Shown here piece by piece: positions 63,726 to 64,000 of a stretch of DNA of 64,000 bases. Source of the DNA: Rhizomucor pusillus (taxonomy: Eukaryota > Mucoromycota > Mucoromycetes > Mucorales > Lichtheimiaceae); contig FWWN02000164.1 of the NCBI GenBank assembly GCA_900175165.2, positions 659-64,658 of the forward strand, given 5' to 3'. Numbering within the stretch: the first letter of the stretch is position 1; every line of letters starts with the position of its first letter. The notes under the pieces are model-generated. The model was not told the origin of the DNA and did not search any database. It saw only the letters and a list, made by a program, of their open reading frames with translations. Position numbers and translations under genes: made by a program.

Positions 63726-64000
63726 TTACTTTCGATGTCTTAAAGAACGTTTCGTTTCCCAGATTTCCTTCATGGCCTGTTTCACCTTTTCCAGATTGTC
63801 ACGCCAGTTCTTTTCTGCAAGTCCTCCCAATTTTGAAACCTGCTCCGATGTGTACACAAAATTCCAAGTGCTGCAGAACTCGGCTGTCTGCGGATCGAAA
63901 TCGGCGTCGTATTGCTCGTTCTTGACCAGAGGAAAGTATGCAACTGTGATAGGGTTAATCCGTTCTGGATATTCCACCGCTGACTGCGAGTCTGACACGG
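63726..64000 (-). CDS. C-terminal part of an unidentified protein, cut by right window edge
   Basis: From the right edge to the stop at 63726 the minus strand is open: VEYPERINPITVAYFPLVKN, EFCSTWNFVYTSEQVSKLGG and LEKVKQAMKEIWETKRSLRH. No ATG is in view near the edge, so the start lies outside. The composition is protein-like and ends in an amphipathic basic helix. I do not recognise the family. Confidence 0.5.
   Translation of the reverse strand, partial: VSDSQSAVEYPERINPITVAYFPLVKNEQYDADFDPQTAEFCSTWNFVYTSEQVSKLGGLAEKNWRDNLEKVKQAMKEIWETKRSLRHRK

Overview
The window reads as nuclear DNA of a filamentous early-diverging fungus, most likely Mucoromycota (Mucorales or relatives). The genes are dense and broken by many short GT-AG introns of about 45-80 nt. 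The conserved proteins are eukaryotic. The dispersed repeats look like families I associate with Mucorales genomes (recall, not a search). There is no bacterial or organellar character.

Layout. 1-4000 is repeat debris: a Mutator-like (MULE) transposase with a SWIM zinc finger and an appended OTU cysteine-protease module, then a broken gene with a serine-recombinase-like YARKS motif. 5537-8786 holds a Bem46/ABHD13 hydrolase and a convergent CDT1-like replication licensing gene. 8787-14148 is accessory: one spliced gene of unknown, probably lineage-restricted type, ORF debris, and a near-perfect 90-bp inverted repeat. 14149-22423 is a divergent pair: a Zrg17-like CDF zinc protein and a large DIP2/Cps1-type protein (DMAP1-binding domain plus two adenylate-forming domains). 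23611-35251 contains two monocarboxylate-transporter-like MFS genes flanking a KPWE-motif Pex39-like gene, ERCC8/CSA, exocyst SEC5 and a class I glutamine amidotransferase. 35252-38249 is gene-poor with a second MULE-like remnant. 38250-39956 is ARP1 (centractin). After a long intergenic stretch comes a single-Myb protein (42393), then RIX7/NVL, a thiol glutathione peroxidase, RRN7/TAF1B, TFB5, ribosomal protein eL20, RFC4, DNA ligase IV, a PPxY single-pass membrane protein, a UBL3-like prenylated ubiquitin-fold protein, a small acidic protein and a gene running off the right edge.

The genes form no single pathway. Genome maintenance is well represented (CDT1, ERCC8, TFB5, RFC4, LIG4), and ribosome production recurs (RRN7, RIX7, eL20), but strands and spacing give no sign of co-regulation beyond three short divergent intergenic regions. 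The most unusual sequence is in the accessory stretches: the transposase-OTU element, the recombinase-like gene and the hairpin-forming inverted repeat. Exon boundaries were worked out by hand from reading frame, GT-AG sites and remembered family motifs. Places where no clean model exists are stated.
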